Below are positions 1-9,042 of a stretch of 64,000 nucleotides of DNA, piece by piece (position 1 is the stretch's first letter; the number at the start of each line of letters is the position of its first letter). The stretch covers positions 310,001 to 374,000 of the forward strand of contig NZ_CP017242.1 in the NCBI RefSeq assembly GCF_001908375.1. The letters are read 5' to 3'. Made by a program: the position numbers and the translations under genes. Origin of the DNA: Rhizobium etli 8C-3. GTDB taxonomy: Bacteria; Pseudomonadota; Alphaproteobacteria; Rhizobiales; Rhizobiaceae. The notes below the pieces were generated by a model that saw only the letters and a list, made by a program, of their open reading frames with translations, searched no databases and had not been told where the DNA came from.

Positions 1-281
1 GCGGCGAGATGGGTGGGCATGCCATTGTCGTGGGTCTGGGAAGCGAGGCGACCGCCGACCTCGGAGGAGGCCTCAAGGATGGTGACATTGCCACCGCAGT
101 TGAGAGCCTTCTCACCAGTAGTCACGCCAGTGAAGCCGGCACCGATGATGAGGACCTGGGTGTCGAAGGGATAGGCTCCATGAGCGCCGTCAGGACCACC
201 GCAGGCTTCAGTCCATTTGTCGGTGCGCATAAGAGGGAAGTCGGCGCTGGCCTGAGAGTACTGATCATCGGCGGTAGCCAT
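1..281 (-). CDS. N-terminal part of a flavin amine-oxidase/monooxygenase-like protein, eukaryote-style gene in T-DNA 1
   Basis: Partial gene: it starts at an ATG ending at 281 and runs off the left edge, giving 93 residues. Residues 44-80 hold the FAD-binding Rossmann signature VLIIGAGFTG, the acidic strand end ILEAS and the GGRL motif, the usual start of the flavin amine oxidase superfamily (amine and amino acid oxidases, and tryptophan or lysine 2-monooxygenases, which make amides). The start context CACCATGG is a good eukaryotic initiation context, and there is no Shine-Dalgarno sequence. The upstream sequence is a eukaryotic-type promoter, and a T-DNA border-like repeat follows at 883. 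I infer a gene meant for expression in a eukaryotic recipient. The subfamily cannot be decided because the substrate domain lies outside the window. Confidence 0.75.
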   Translation of the reverse strand, partial: MATADDQYSQASADFPLMRTDKWTEACGGPDGAHGAYPFDTQVLIIGAGFTGVTTGEKALNCGGNVTILEASSEVGGRLASQTHDNGMPTHLA

Positions 282-615
282 GGTGAAGGTTGAAAAAGTG
301 CTTGGGGGAAACTGAGTTTCAAAAAGTGTGTTTGGGAAGTGAGGTGATGTTGCGAAGTGCGAGTGTGATGAGGATGAGAAAGAGAAAGAGAAAGAAAGGA
401 AAAGAAGTGGGCGACAGCGCTCCTTTTATAGACGATGGGCTGGGAGTTTCGGGCTCTTGCAATGTCCGAAGTCCGAGCTGAAAGGGGCAGTGCAAGGCAG
501 GCATCGGGACGATCACGATAATTCTGACACATGCCAAGCAGGCCGTGTCCTCCTTTACGAAATGGTGTACTCAGCCCCTCCAGGCAGCAGCATTTCGGTG
601 AACCCAATTGGTCAT
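282..615 (-). promoter_or_regulatory. Fungal-type promoter of the flavoprotein gene (TATA, CCAAT, CT-rich leader)
   Basis: Read on the minus strand: a CCAAT box at 607-611, a TATA box TATAAAAGGA at 421-430, then a long C/T-rich tract (about 360-410) and an A/C-rich stretch up to the ATG. TATA to ATG is about 140 bp. This is the layout of filamentous-fungal promoters and differs from every bacterial gene in the window. No convincing coding sequence is seen between 282 and 882. Confidence 0.65.
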
Positions 616-882
616 GGACCCACACACCTGTTGGGATCAGCCCCGGTCCTTCGCGAAATGAAACCGCACTATTGGCTTGGCGACGTCATGCAGAACGTGC
701 ACTGCCCCCTCCTGCGGTGGATGTCCGTTCATGGGGGTGAGCCATCGCCCACCCCCCTTTCTCTTCATTTCCTTCCAGGAAATTTTGCTCTTTCCAACCT
801 TCCCCATTTTTCATGATAGCGGCTTGGCATCCATCCTTTCCCTTTTGGGATTAGAGCGGATTTGCCGAGCCGCTAACCTCTT

Positions 883-907
883 TAGCAGGATATATATGTA
901 TGTAGGC
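883..907 (+). other. T-DNA right-border-like repeat (T-DNA 1)
   Basis: The 25 bases start TAGCAGGATATATATG and match the nopaline-type border TGGCAGGATATAT...TGTAAAC (remembered) at 17 of 25 positions. The match includes the uninterrupted GCAGGATATAT core, with TGTA correctly spaced at positions 19-22. Orientation makes this a right border with T-DNA to its left, where the eukaryote-style gene lies. Overdrive-like repeats lie to its right, the side expected for a right border. Confidence 0.7.
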
Positions 908-908
908 A

Positions 909-1048
909 GCGTATGTTTGTGCATAAATGTGTTTGTCCGCAGAGAGGTGGAACCCTAACCGCGTCGCTATTGGCGTCCAAAAACTGCTGGCACGTGAACC
1001 GCCGCCACGTGCGTGAATTCAGATGTTTGTTTGTTTGTATGTACGTGC
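909..1048 (+). promoter_or_regulatory. Overdrive-like TGTTTGT repeats beside the border
   Basis: Several TGTTTG/GTTTGT motifs lie just right of the border, and a run of TGTTTGTTTGTTTGTA sits at 1024-1039. The octopine overdrive core recognised by VirC1 is TGTTTGTT. Overdrive enhances T-strand formation from the neighbouring right border. The main run is about 115 bp from the border, farther than the classic 13-17 bp, but overdrive is known to act at a distance. The rest of 908-1175 shows no gene. Confidence 0.55.
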
Positions 1049-1175
1049 GAAAGCGTTCCAACAGACGTAGTGTTGAGACGAGCACTGGGCCTTGGCGGGC
1101 AATTGCTGTGGGGCACCTCACTGAGCGAAACCGATAACAAACGAGTGCCGCTTCCGGAGCGGCGAGGAGGCCTCC

Positions 1176-3092
1176 ATGTCCGCAAAGACCTATCCAGTCC
1201 TGAAATCCGCAAAAAACCGAGCGCTGATCGACAGCGAAACCTACCAGAACTGGTGTCGCGAAAGCGTCGAGAACCCGGAGCGTTTCTGGGGCAAGCACGG
1301 CAAGCGGATTGACTGGTTCAAGCCCTATACGAAGGTCAAGAACACATCCTTTACCGGTAAGGTCTCGATCAAGTGGTTCGAAGACGGCCAGACGAACGTC
1401 TCCTACAACTGTATCGACCGTCATCTGAAGACGCACGCAATCAGGTCGCCATCATCTTCGAAGGCGACAATCCCTATATCGTAAGTGGTGGTGTTTTCCT
1501 CGCACATTGACCAAGCTCGATTGGCCATTCCAAAAAATGCCGCTACGACATTGATGGCAAGAATGCGCCGATATTGTTGATTTAGTCGCGGATTCAACGT
1601 GTCTGCCGCATGGCGAACGTCTTGAAGAAGCATGGGGTCAAGAAGGGCGACCGTGTCACCATCTATATGCCGATGATCCCCGAAGCGGCCTATGCCATGC
1701 TCGCCTGTGCCCGCATCGGCGCCGTGCATTCTGTCGTCTTCGGCGGCTTCTCGCCGGAAGCGCTTGCCGGCCGTATCGTCGACTGTGGTTCGACGTTCAT
1801 CATCACCAGCGACGAGGGCGTGCGCGGCGGCAAGCAGGTCCCGCTAAAGGATAACGCCGATACCGCAATCCACATCGCGGCCCGCCAACAGGTGACGGTC
1901 AGCAAGGTCCTCGTCGTGCGCCGAACCGGCGGCAAGACCGGCTGGGCGCCGGGTCGCGACCTCTGGTATCACCAGGAAGCGGCAACCGTGAAAGCCGAGT
2001 GCCCGCAGGTGAAGATGAAAGCGGAAGATCCGCTCTTCATTCTCTATACTTCAGGCTCGACCGGCAAGCCGAAGGGCGTGCTGCACACGACGGGCGGATA
2101 TCTCGTCTACGCCTCGATGACGCATGAATATGTCTTCGACTACCATGACGGCGACGTCTACTGGTGCACCGCCGATGTCGGCTGGGTCACTGGCCATTCC
2201 TACATCGTCTACGGGCCGCTCGTGAACCGCGCGATCACGCTGATGTTCGAGGGCGTGCCGACTTCCCAGATGCCGGCCGCTTCTGGGAGGTGGTCGACAA
2301 GCACAAGGTCAACATTTTCTACACCGCCCCCACCGCCTTCCGTGCCCTGATGGGCGCCGGCGACGATCGCTCGCCGATCGTCGATACCTGGTGGCAGACG
2401 GAAACCGGCGGCATCCTGATCACGCCGCTACCGGGTGCAACGGATCTGAAGCCGGGTCTGCAACGCGACCGTTCTTCGGCATCAAGCCGGAGCTGGTCGA
2501 TAATGAGGGGAAGGTGCTGGAGGGTGCGGCCGACGGTAATCTCTGCATCGCCGATAGCTGGCCGGGCCAGATGCGCACGGTCTATGGCGATCAGGCGCTT
2601 CGTCGAAACCATTTTTCGACCTACAAGGGCAAGTATTTCACCGGTGACGGCTGCCGACGCGACGAGGACGGCTATTACTGGATTACTGGCCGCGTCGACG
2701 ACGTACTCAACATTTCCGGCCATCGCCTCGGCACCGCCGAAATCGAATCGGCGCTCGTATCGCACCATCTGGTGTCCGAAGCCGCCGTTGTCGGCTATCC
2801 GCACAGCCTCAAGGGCCAGGGCATCTATTGCTATGTCTCGCTGATGGCGGCTGAAGAGGGCAACGATGTGCTGCGCCAGGATCTCGTCAAGCATGTGCGC
2901 AAGGAAATCGGCCGATCGCAACGCCGGACAAGATCCAGTTTTCACCGGGCCTGCTCCGGCAAGATCGTGCGCCGCATCCTGCGCAAGATCGCCGAGGACG
3001 ACTTCGGATCACTCGGCGACACGCCGATGCTCGCCGATCCGGCCGCTGTTGATGACCTGATCGCCAACCGACAGAACAAGGCAGGCGGCTGA
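1176..3092 (+). pseudogene. acsA: Decayed acetyl-CoA synthetase gene (acsA copy 1)
   Basis: This is an AMP-forming acetyl-CoA synthetase gene closely matching the intact copy at 14.7-16.7 kb. It keeps a good Shine-Dalgarno (GGAGG) and the start [10 protein letters not shown]. The frame breaks near 1440, about 130 bp of unrelated sequence lies at 1475-1605, and frames change again near 2260 and 2455. About 34 codons are missing near 2365 (after ALMGAGDD), and a scrambled patch lies at 2915-2950 just before the SGK lysine motif. It cannot encode a working enzyme. Its 5' end lies 270 bp from the T-DNA border, so it may be a by-product of the rearrangement that brought the border next to the amide operon. 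Confidence 0.93.
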
Positions 3093-3109
3093 GTGAGCTG
3101 CTCTATAGC

Positions 3110-3365
3110 GTCCTCCTTGGGCGCCCGCAGATCGCCTCGTCGCGCCACACTGGCATGCTCATCACCCTATTCGACGATCTCGTCGAAATCGTCACACGCG
3201 CGGATCGTGCCGCAAACCACAAGCAGAAGCACTTCCGGCAAAGGATGGGCCACCCGCAATGGCTCCCGCTCATCCTCCACCAGACCAAAATGGTCCAGCA
3301 AAACCCGCAGCCGCAGGCGATCTGATTCAATCACGTCGGCCTCCAGATCATCGACACTCTCAAAT
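3110..3365 (-). mobile_element. ISAs1-family transposase fragment (N-terminal part)
   Basis: Minus-strand translation across two frames reads as the N-terminal domain of ISAs1-type DDE transposases: LDHFGLVEDEREP, then VAHPLPEVLLLVVCGTI, then an acidic FDEIVEWG stretch. It is truncated after about 80 residues and abuts the end of the acsA pseudogene. Between 3366 and 3657 nothing recognisable is seen. Confidence 0.65.
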
Positions 3366-3657
3366 CAGACTCGTACGCTTTCCAAAATCTCCATTAACCC
3401 GAGTTCAGGGCCGTGAGCACTGCGCTCGCGCTATTGACGAAGAATGTCTTCATCTCTAGGTTCGGGTGATACCTTGCGGCAATGGCGCCGCCATGCAAAT
3501 TCGAAGGCGAAGAAGCCTCCCTGCTCCATCTTCAGATAGATGGCGAGGGGGGCTTTTTGATTTTCTACCAGTTTCTGAGGTGGTTTCACTACACATCGGA
3601 TGAAAAATAGACAGCGCAAAGCTGCATTGGGGAATTAGCTAAACCGGGATTAATTGG

Positions 3658-4809
3658 ATGACGAAATCCTCTCTAACATCAGAGCCTTGGCGAGTTGGCG
3701 TGCTGTTCTCTCGGACAGGCTTTATGTCAGTGATCGAAGAAACCCAGCTTCGCGGTACGCTCGTTGCAATAGACGAAATTAATGAGCGTGGAGGAATTAA
3801 TGGCCGCCCGATTGAGCCTATCATCTACGATCCTGGGTCAGATACCCGCACCTATGGGCACCTAGCTAAGCGCCTGATGGTAGAGGATGGCGTCAGCACC
3901 ATCTTCGGCTGTTACACATCGTCAAGTCGCAAGGCGGTTTTGCCTGTTGTTGAAAGGTTAAATGGCCTTCTCTGGTATCCAACGTTGTACGAAGGGTTCG
4001 AGTTTTCGCCCAATGTAATTTATTCCGGTGCAACTCCGAATCAGAACAGCTCGCAACTCTGCAGCTTTCTAATGAAACTCTACGGGAAACGCTTCTTTTT
4101 TATCGGTTCCGATTATATCTATCCGCGCTCATCAAATCGAATTATGCGGGAGATGGTGGCTAAAAGGGGTGGGAGCGTTGTAGGCGAGCGATATGTTCGT
4201 TTGGGGGCATCGCGACTTGAGTTCGCGCCAGTCATGCAGGAAATCAAACGACTTAAACCCGACGTAATCTTCTCCACGGTAGTCGGTGACGGCACTATAT
4301 ATCTTTATCAAGCTTATGCCGATATGGGGCTGGATCCCAAAGTTATGCCGATCGCGAGCCTCACAACCTGCGAGGCCGAAATCTCTGCGATGGGCCACGA
4401 TGTAGGTGAAGGGCATCTGACAGCGGCCCCGTACTTTCAGGGAATTGGCAATGCTTCGAACGAGGCATTCGTTGTGCGATATCAAAAGAGGTATGGCACT
4501 CACGCGCCAACAAATATGTGTCTTGAGGCATCGTACTTTCAGGTCAATGTTTTTGCTCAAACTTTGGAGCAGGCGAATTCCTTGGAAACACCTATGCTGC
4601 GGTCCATGGTTATGGGCTCAGATTTTGATGCGCCACAAGGTAATGTTTCTATAAACGCCTTTTGGGGACATGCCGATCTTTGGTCGCGTATTGGGCGCGC
4701 TAACAGAAACGGCCAGTTTGACATCCTTCTCGAATCAAAATCGACCGTGAAGGCGGACCCCTTTTTGATTGGCCACGGGCGATCTGCCGGGCAAGCGTCA
4801 CAAGCTTAA
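3658..4809 (+). CDS. amiC: AmiC-type amide sensor / negative regulator
   Basis: A 383-residue periplasmic-binding-protein-fold protein with no signal peptide, as expected of cytoplasmic AmiC. AmiC binds small amides and releases the antiterminator AmiR when amide is present. Residues 12-60 (GVLFSRTGFM, then IDEINERGGINGRP) and FGCYTSSSRKAVLP are typical of AmiC and short-chain-amide binding proteins. It is clearly paralogous to the transporter binding protein at 5714. It is followed 28 bp downstream by amiR, as in Pseudomonas. The regulatory genes look less GC-rich than the structural genes. Start: first ATG of the frame, preceded by a purine-poor stretch, so the exact start is moderately certain. 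Confidence 0.9.
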   Translation: MTKSSLTSEPWRVGVLFSRTGFMSVIEETQLRGTLVAIDEINERGGINGRPIEPIIYDPGSDTRTYGHLAKRLMVEDGVSTIFGCYTSSSRKAVLPVVERLNGLLWYPTLYEGFEFSPNVIYSGATPNQNSSQLCSFLMKLYGKRFFFIGSDYIYPRSSNRIMREMVAKRGGSVVGERYVRLGASRLEFAPVMQEIKRLKPDVIFSTVVGDGTIYLYQAYADMGLDPKVMPIASLTTCEAEISAMGHDVGEGHLTAAPYFQGIGNASNEAFVVRYQKRYGTHAPTNMCLEASYFQVNVFAQTLEQANSLETPMLRSMVMGSDFDAPQGNVSINAFWGHADLWSRIGRANRNGQFDILLESKSTVKADPFLIGHGRSAGQASQA

Positions 4810-4837
4810 AGTGTTGTTAAAGACAGGGTTACACAAG

Positions 4838-5491
4838 ATGACAAACGTGGAAGTGCTGAAGGAACGGCGTACACGGCCTCAACAACCTGCAACTCGGACT
4901 GGAGCAACTAATTCGCGCAGCCACGATAGAGTAGCCGCAGATCTTCAAATCGCGTTGATTGTAGAATTAGACGCCGATGGCGCATTTCTTATGCGGGAGT
5001 TGCAACGACTTCGCTATACGGTGCGACACTTCTGGCCTGTACCAGCGCAAATACCGGAAAATTTTGATGTCGTGTACTGTACACTTGTAGAAGATCTTCC
5101 ACGTCGCATTCCATGGCTTCCCGGAGAGCCCGCCACAGCGCTTGTACTTGTTGATAAGGGTAGAGACGCCCTCAACCTCAAACTCATACACAATTGTGCT
5201 GCTCATGGCCTTATCCACTTTCCGGCCACGGCGCGCTCCACGATCAGCAGTCTCACAATGGCGCGTGAGCATTTTCTCTACGAACAGCGCTTGCGAGGGA
5301 GAATAGAGAAACTGGATGAAAGTCTCAGAACAGTCCGCACGGTCGAGCGCGCAAAGTCGATAGTGATGCAGGTAAAGCGTGTAAGCGAAGAGGAGGCTTT
5401 CAATCATCTCAGAAACCAAGCGATGGAGCGACGCGTCACAATTGGGGCAGTTGCGAATGCGATCATTGACTCACATGAACTTCTGGGCTAA
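4838..5491 (+). CDS. amiR: AmiR-type ANTAR antiterminator
   Basis: A 217-residue protein starting at ATG 4838. A degenerate receiver-like domain (about 36-140) is followed by a coiled coil (IEKLDESLRTVRTVERAKS) and a C-terminal ANTAR RNA-binding domain (about 155-212) with the usual KSIVMQ...SEEEAFNHLRNQAM core. AmiR is held silent by AmiC; once freed it binds dual hairpins in the leader RNA and stops a terminator from forming. A matching leader and terminator lie directly downstream (5610-5690), before the transporter genes. An in-frame upstream start near 4769 would overlap amiC and is not favoured. Confidence 0.9.
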   Translation: MTNVEVLKERRTRPQQPATRTGATNSRSHDRVAADLQIALIVELDADGAFLMRELQRLRYTVRHFWPVPAQIPENFDVVYCTLVEDLPRRIPWLPGEPATALVLVDKGRDALNLKLIHNCAAHGLIHFPATARSTISSLTMAREHFLYEQRLRGRIEKLDESLRTVRTVERAKSIVMQVKRVSEEEAFNHLRNQAMERRVTIGAVANAIIDSHELLG

Positions 5492-5609
5492 CGTGGCGGT
5501 GCTTATCGTGGCAACGACGCCGCGTACATAAGGGTAGTGTAACCTCACAATTTCCGCCGACGCGGGATGTGGGGTTTTTTGTCGTCTTTTACTCAGTGAC
5601 GACTTTGAG

Positions 5610-5650
5610 CGCGGCAAAGAAGCCGCGAAAACATGAAGGCAACAGGGCCT
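5610..5650 (+). promoter_or_regulatory. ANTAR-type dual-hairpin leader RNA
   Basis: Hairpin 1: CGCGGC (5610-5615), loop AAAGAA, GCCGCG (5622-5627). It has a six-base loop with A at position 1 and G at position 4, as in ANTAR targets. Hairpin 2: AGGC (5637-5640), loop AACAGG, GCCT (5647-5650). Its 3' arm overlaps the 5' arm of the terminator, so the two structures exclude each other. The second loop lacks G at position 4. This is the expected site of AmiR antitermination. Confidence 0.6.
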
Positions 5651-5690
5651 CGGAACGGACTGCCATAGGCAGCTCGCTCCGAGGCCTTTT
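5646..5690 (+). terminator. Intrinsic terminator / attenuator before the amide operon
   Basis: GGCCTCGGA (5646-5654) pairs perfectly with TCCGAGGCC (5678-5686), with an inner CTGCC/GGCAG stem, followed by TTTT. It lies 24 bp before the transporter gene, so read-through would control the whole operon. The remaining part of 5492-5713 holds only this leader. Confidence 0.85.
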
Positions 5691-5713
5691 CATTTCCGGA
5701 GAGGGATAAAAAA

Positions 5714-6961
5714 ATGAAGAGCAATAGGCGTCAATTTCTAACAGGCGGCGTCGCACTCAGCGCGTTCGCAGCAACTGGCTTTCCTCATATCTGGAGTAAG
5801 AACTCCGGATTGGCGCGAGCAGCGGACGGCGAGATCAAGGTCGGCGTACTCTTCTCGCTTACAGGTACGACGGCTATCATCGAGGAGTCGCTAAACAAGG
5901 CGACAATCATGGCCATTGACGAGATCAATGCCGCAGGCGGCATCAATGGCCTGAAGATCGTGCCGGTGATCGAAGACCCGGCTTCTGATCCGGCGACCTT
6001 CGCTGAAAAGGCGCGCAAGCTGGTGCTCAGCGACAAGTGCGTTTCGGTTTTCGGCTCCTACACTTCTGCAAGCCGTAAGGCAGTGCTGCCCGTGTTCGAG
6101 AAGCAAAAGCACCTGTTTTGGTATCCGACCCTTTATGAGGGCCGGGAGTGCTCGAAAAACGTCATCTACACCGGCGCGGTGCCGAACCAGCAGCAGGACG
6201 AATTCATTCCCTGGCTGGTCGAAAAATTCGGCAAGCGCTGGTACCTTATCGGCTCAAACTACATCTACCCGAAGGAAGAGAACAACTACTGCAAAAAGCT
6301 CCTTGCCGAACTTGGCGCGGAAGTGGTTGCGGAAGAATATGTGCCGCTCGGCCATTCCGAGTTCTCCTCGATCATCAACAAGCTGAAGGCCGAAAAGCCG
6401 GATGTCATCTTCTCAACGGTAGTCGGAGACTCCGTGGTCGCGCTGCATCGGCAGTATCATGCCGCGGGTCTTGATCCCGAAACAATGCCAATGGCCAGCC
6501 TGACGACATCCGAAAATGAAGTCGCCGCCATGGGCGGGGCCGCCGCAGCGGGCCACTTTACCTCCGCACCCTATTTCATGGTCTGGGATTCGCCGGAAAA
6601 CCAAAAGTTCGTCGAAGCCTACAAATCGCGTTGGGGTGGCGATAAGGTCACGCACTTCGTGTCCGAATCCGCTTACTTCCAGGTCCATCTGTTCAAGCAG
6701 GCTGTGGCGAAACTCGCCGCCAGCGACATCAACCCGGAGACGATCCGCGAGGCAGTGAAAGGCGAGCAAGTCCAGGCACCGCAGGGTCTCGTCAAAGTCG
6801 AGCCGGAAAACCTGCATTGCTGGCTGACGCCGAAAATAGGTCAGTGCCAGGCTGACGGCCAGTTCAAGATCCTCAGGCAGTCGGCTGCCTCGCTCGAACC
6901 CGATCCCTACAAGGCATATCCCCACCAGAAGTGCACGGCCGAAGGCCTCAAGACGATCTAA
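5714..6961 (+). CDS. Amide/urea-type ABC transporter, periplasmic binding protein
   Basis: A 415-residue binding protein of the urea/short-chain-amide branch (UrtA/FmdD-like) of the branched-chain amino acid transporter family. The N-terminus RRQFLTGGV followed by a hydrophobic stretch ending near residue 36 is a twin-arginine signal, so it is probably exported folded. The mature part (GVLFSLTGTT, IDEINAAGGING, SYTSASRKAVLPV) aligns with the AmiC homologue at 3658, which suggests the sensor and binding protein bind the same ligand class. First gene after the attenuator, with Shine-Dalgarno GGAGAGGG. The substrate is inferred from the downstream amidase; urea is the alternative. Confidence 0.87.
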   Translation: MKSNRRQFLTGGVALSAFAATGFPHIWSKNSGLARAADGEIKVGVLFSLTGTTAIIEESLNKATIMAIDEINAAGGINGLKIVPVIEDPASDPATFAEKARKLVLSDKCVSVFGSYTSASRKAVLPVFEKQKHLFWYPTLYEGRECSKNVIYTGAVPNQQQDEFIPWLVEKFGKRWYLIGSNYIYPKEENNYCKKLLAELGAEVVAEEYVPLGHSEFSSIINKLKAEKPDVIFSTVVGDSVVALHRQYHAAGLDPETMPMASLTTSENEVAAMGGAAAAGHFTSAPYFMVWDSPENQKFVEAYKSRWGGDKVTHFVSESAYFQVHLFKQAVAKLAASDINPETIREAVKGEQVQAPQGLVKVEPENLHCWLTPKIGQCQADGQFKILRQSAASLEPDPYKAYPHQKCTAEGLKTI

Positions 6962-7024
6962 TTCCCCAAGGACCGCTCGGCGAGAGGTCAGAGCTCTCGC
7001 CTCTTTTTTCTAAGAGGTTTTCCT

Positions 7025-7894
7025 ATGGATCTTATCGTCTCACAGCTCCTAACCGGTCTCAGCATCTCTTCGATCTTGATGCTTGTGGCGCTAGGGCTTG
7101 CCATCATTTACGGCGTAACCGGGGTCATCAATCTCGCTCACGGCGAATTCGTCATGCTTGGAGCCTATTGCGCCTGGCTGCTGCAGACACAGTTGGGACT
7201 GGGGTTGATCGTCAGTCTAATACCGATCTTCATCATCCTGTGCCTGTTCGGCTGGATCATCGAGGCCGTCGTCATTCGCCATCTCTATGACCGCCCGCTC
7301 GATACGATCCTTGCGACATGGGGGATCGGCGTGATGGCGCAACAGGTCGTTCGGCTGCTGGCGGGTGGCGAGCTGCGCTACGTCGAAATGCCCGTATCGC
7401 TTTCTAGCAGCGTCAACATCCTTGGCGCGACCGAATCGGCCTACCGCCTTTTCGTACTTTTCATCGCGCTCGGGCTCTTCGTCGCCACTTGGTATATCTA
7501 TCGCAAGACGACATTCGGTCTGAAGCTTAGGGCGATCACGCAGAACCGCGCCATAGCCTCGAGTTTCGGTGTCAATTCCAGCCGCGTCTATCGTATGACC
7601 TTCGCATATGGCGCAGGAGTCGCCGGCCTGGCGGGAGCACTGGTCTCCCCGCTCAAGAGCGTTTCACCGGAGATGGGAACGACCTACGTCGTCGATGCTT
7701 TCATGGTTGTCGTGCTCGGTGGCGTGCAAAGCCTGTTCGGCACGATGGCGAGCTCAGCCATTCTTGGTGAACTCTCGGGCTTGCTGGCATTTTTCAGCAA
7801 CGACACGGTCGCCAAGGCCGTGGTTCTGATCGCCATCGTCATTCTCATCCGCTTCCGTCCGCAAGGCCTGTTCGTCGCGCGTATGCGTTCGTGA
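7025..7894 (+). CDS. Amide/urea-type ABC transporter permease 1 (UrtB/LivH-like)
   Basis: A 289-residue inner-membrane permease with about eight hydrophobic segments, the family sequence YGVTGVINLAHGEFVMLGAY near residue 36, and the transport loop with GLKLRAITQNRAIASSFG near 165. It is the usual length for LivH/UrtB. It lies 63 bp downstream of the binding-protein gene and overlaps the next permease gene by 4 bp, so the two are co-translated. It would pair with the protein from 7891 to form the channel. Confidence 0.9.
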   Translation: MDLIVSQLLTGLSISSILMLVALGLAIIYGVTGVINLAHGEFVMLGAYCAWLLQTQLGLGLIVSLIPIFIILCLFGWIIEAVVIRHLYDRPLDTILATWGIGVMAQQVVRLLAGGELRYVEMPVSLSSSVNILGATESAYRLFVLFIALGLFVATWYIYRKTTFGLKLRAITQNRAIASSFGVNSSRVYRMTFAYGAGVAGLAGALVSPLKSVSPEMGTTYVVDAFMVVVLGGVQSLFGTMASSAILGELSGLLAFFSNDTVAKAVVLIAIVILIRFRPQGLFVARMRS

Positions 7895-9042
7895 CGGCCA
7901 GTCAGACTAGAGGGAATAAACCTTTGCTCGGCAAAATATCAACACAGATCATAATTTACGCCATCGTCTGTTTGGCACTCCTGATCGTGCCCGTCTTTCT
8001 GGACGATGCCTTTCTTCTCAACAAGTTCTCGCGTTATCTCGTCTTCGCAATCCTGGCGATTTCGCTCAGCCTGTCTTGGGGATATGCGGGTATCCTGAAT
8101 CTCGGCCAGGCGGCGACCTTCGGTATCGGGTCCTACTGCATGGCCATGGGGCTGAAACTGCGAACCATCCCCGTTCACACGGGGTCGGACGGCCTACCGG
8201 ATTTCATGGTCTGGAACAACGTGACCGAACTGCCTTTCGTCTGGCAGCCGTTCCACTCGATGACGTTTTCTTTGCTCGCCGGAATATTCCTGCCGGCCAT
8301 CTTCGCCGGCTTCCTCGGCTGGTTCATGTTCGGCGGACGCATCACCGGAGTGTATGCAGCGATCATCACGCTCGCCGCGATGGTCGTGCTCAATCTGCTG
8401 ATCATCGACCAGCAGGCCTATACCGGGGGCTTCAACGGCATCACCGATCTCGCCCAGTTCGACATCGCCGGCATCACCTTCGATGCCTACTCGGCTTCAA
8501 CCTATTATCTGGTGGCCATCTGTCTGGCAGCGACTCTTTTCGCAGCCTTGGCTATCACTAGGTCGAAAACGGGTCTCATCCTTCAGGCCATTCGGGATCA
8601 GGAGGATCGGGTGCGGTTCTTCGGCTACGACGTTGCCCGCTACAAGACCTTCGTTTTCATGGTGTCGGCAGCAATCGCTGGGCTTGCCGGAATGCTCTAC
8701 ACGGTCGTGATGGAGTTCGCGTCGCCCACTTTCCTTAGCGTTCCGCTTAGCCTTTCGGTGGTGATCTGGGTCGCCGTCGGCGGGCGTCAAAGCCTACTCG
8801 GGGCTGTTCTGGGCGCCTTGCTGGTCACAGGGGTGCAAGGCACGCTCTCGGAGTCGGAAGCCTTCCTTGATACGTGGACACTGATCATGGGCGGGCTGTT
8901 CGTCGTTATCGTTCTAGTCATGCCGAAAGGGCTTGCCGGCGCCTCAGAAATGCTCGCAACGCGCTTCTTTGCGAAGGAGGCCAGCTCCCGGTCCATCACA
9001 TCCCAACAAGAGATAAAGGCGTCTCTGGAGCGTGCGTCATGA
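7891..9042 (+). CDS. Amide/urea-type ABC transporter permease 2 (UrtC/LivM-like)
   Basis: A 383-residue membrane protein with many hydrophobic segments and the family motif LSWGYAGILNLGQAATFGIG (about residues 59-78), plus the cytoplasmic loop GLILQAIRDQEDRVRFFGYD. It begins with GTG (the shadowing ATG is absent) overlapping the stop of permease 1, and its TGA overlaps the ATG of the ATPase gene (ATGA). The length matches UrtC. It forms the second half of the transmembrane channel. Confidence 0.9.
   Translation: MTASQTRGNKPLLGKISTQIIIYAIVCLALLIVPVFLDDAFLLNKFSRYLVFAILAISLSLSWGYAGILNLGQAATFGIGSYCMAMGLKLRTIPVHTGSDGLPDFMVWNNVTELPFVWQPFHSMTFSLLAGIFLPAIFAGFLGWFMFGGRITGVYAAIITLAAMVVLNLLIIDQQAYTGGFNGITDLAQFDIAGITFDAYSASTYYLVAICLAATLFAALAITRSKTGLILQAIRDQEDRVRFFGYDVARYKTFVFMVSAAIAGLAGMLYTVVMEFASPTFLSVPLSLSVVIWVAVGGRQSLLGAVLGALLVTGVQGTLSESEAFLDTWTLIMGGLFVVIVLVMPKGLAGASEMLATRFFAKEASSRSITSQQEIKASLERAS

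Noticed and set aside
122..625. Minus-strand frame of 167 codons overlapping the flavoprotein start
   Set aside because: It is in another frame of the same DNA and mostly covers the promoter and leader; the flavoprotein frame with its FAD motif is clearly the real one.
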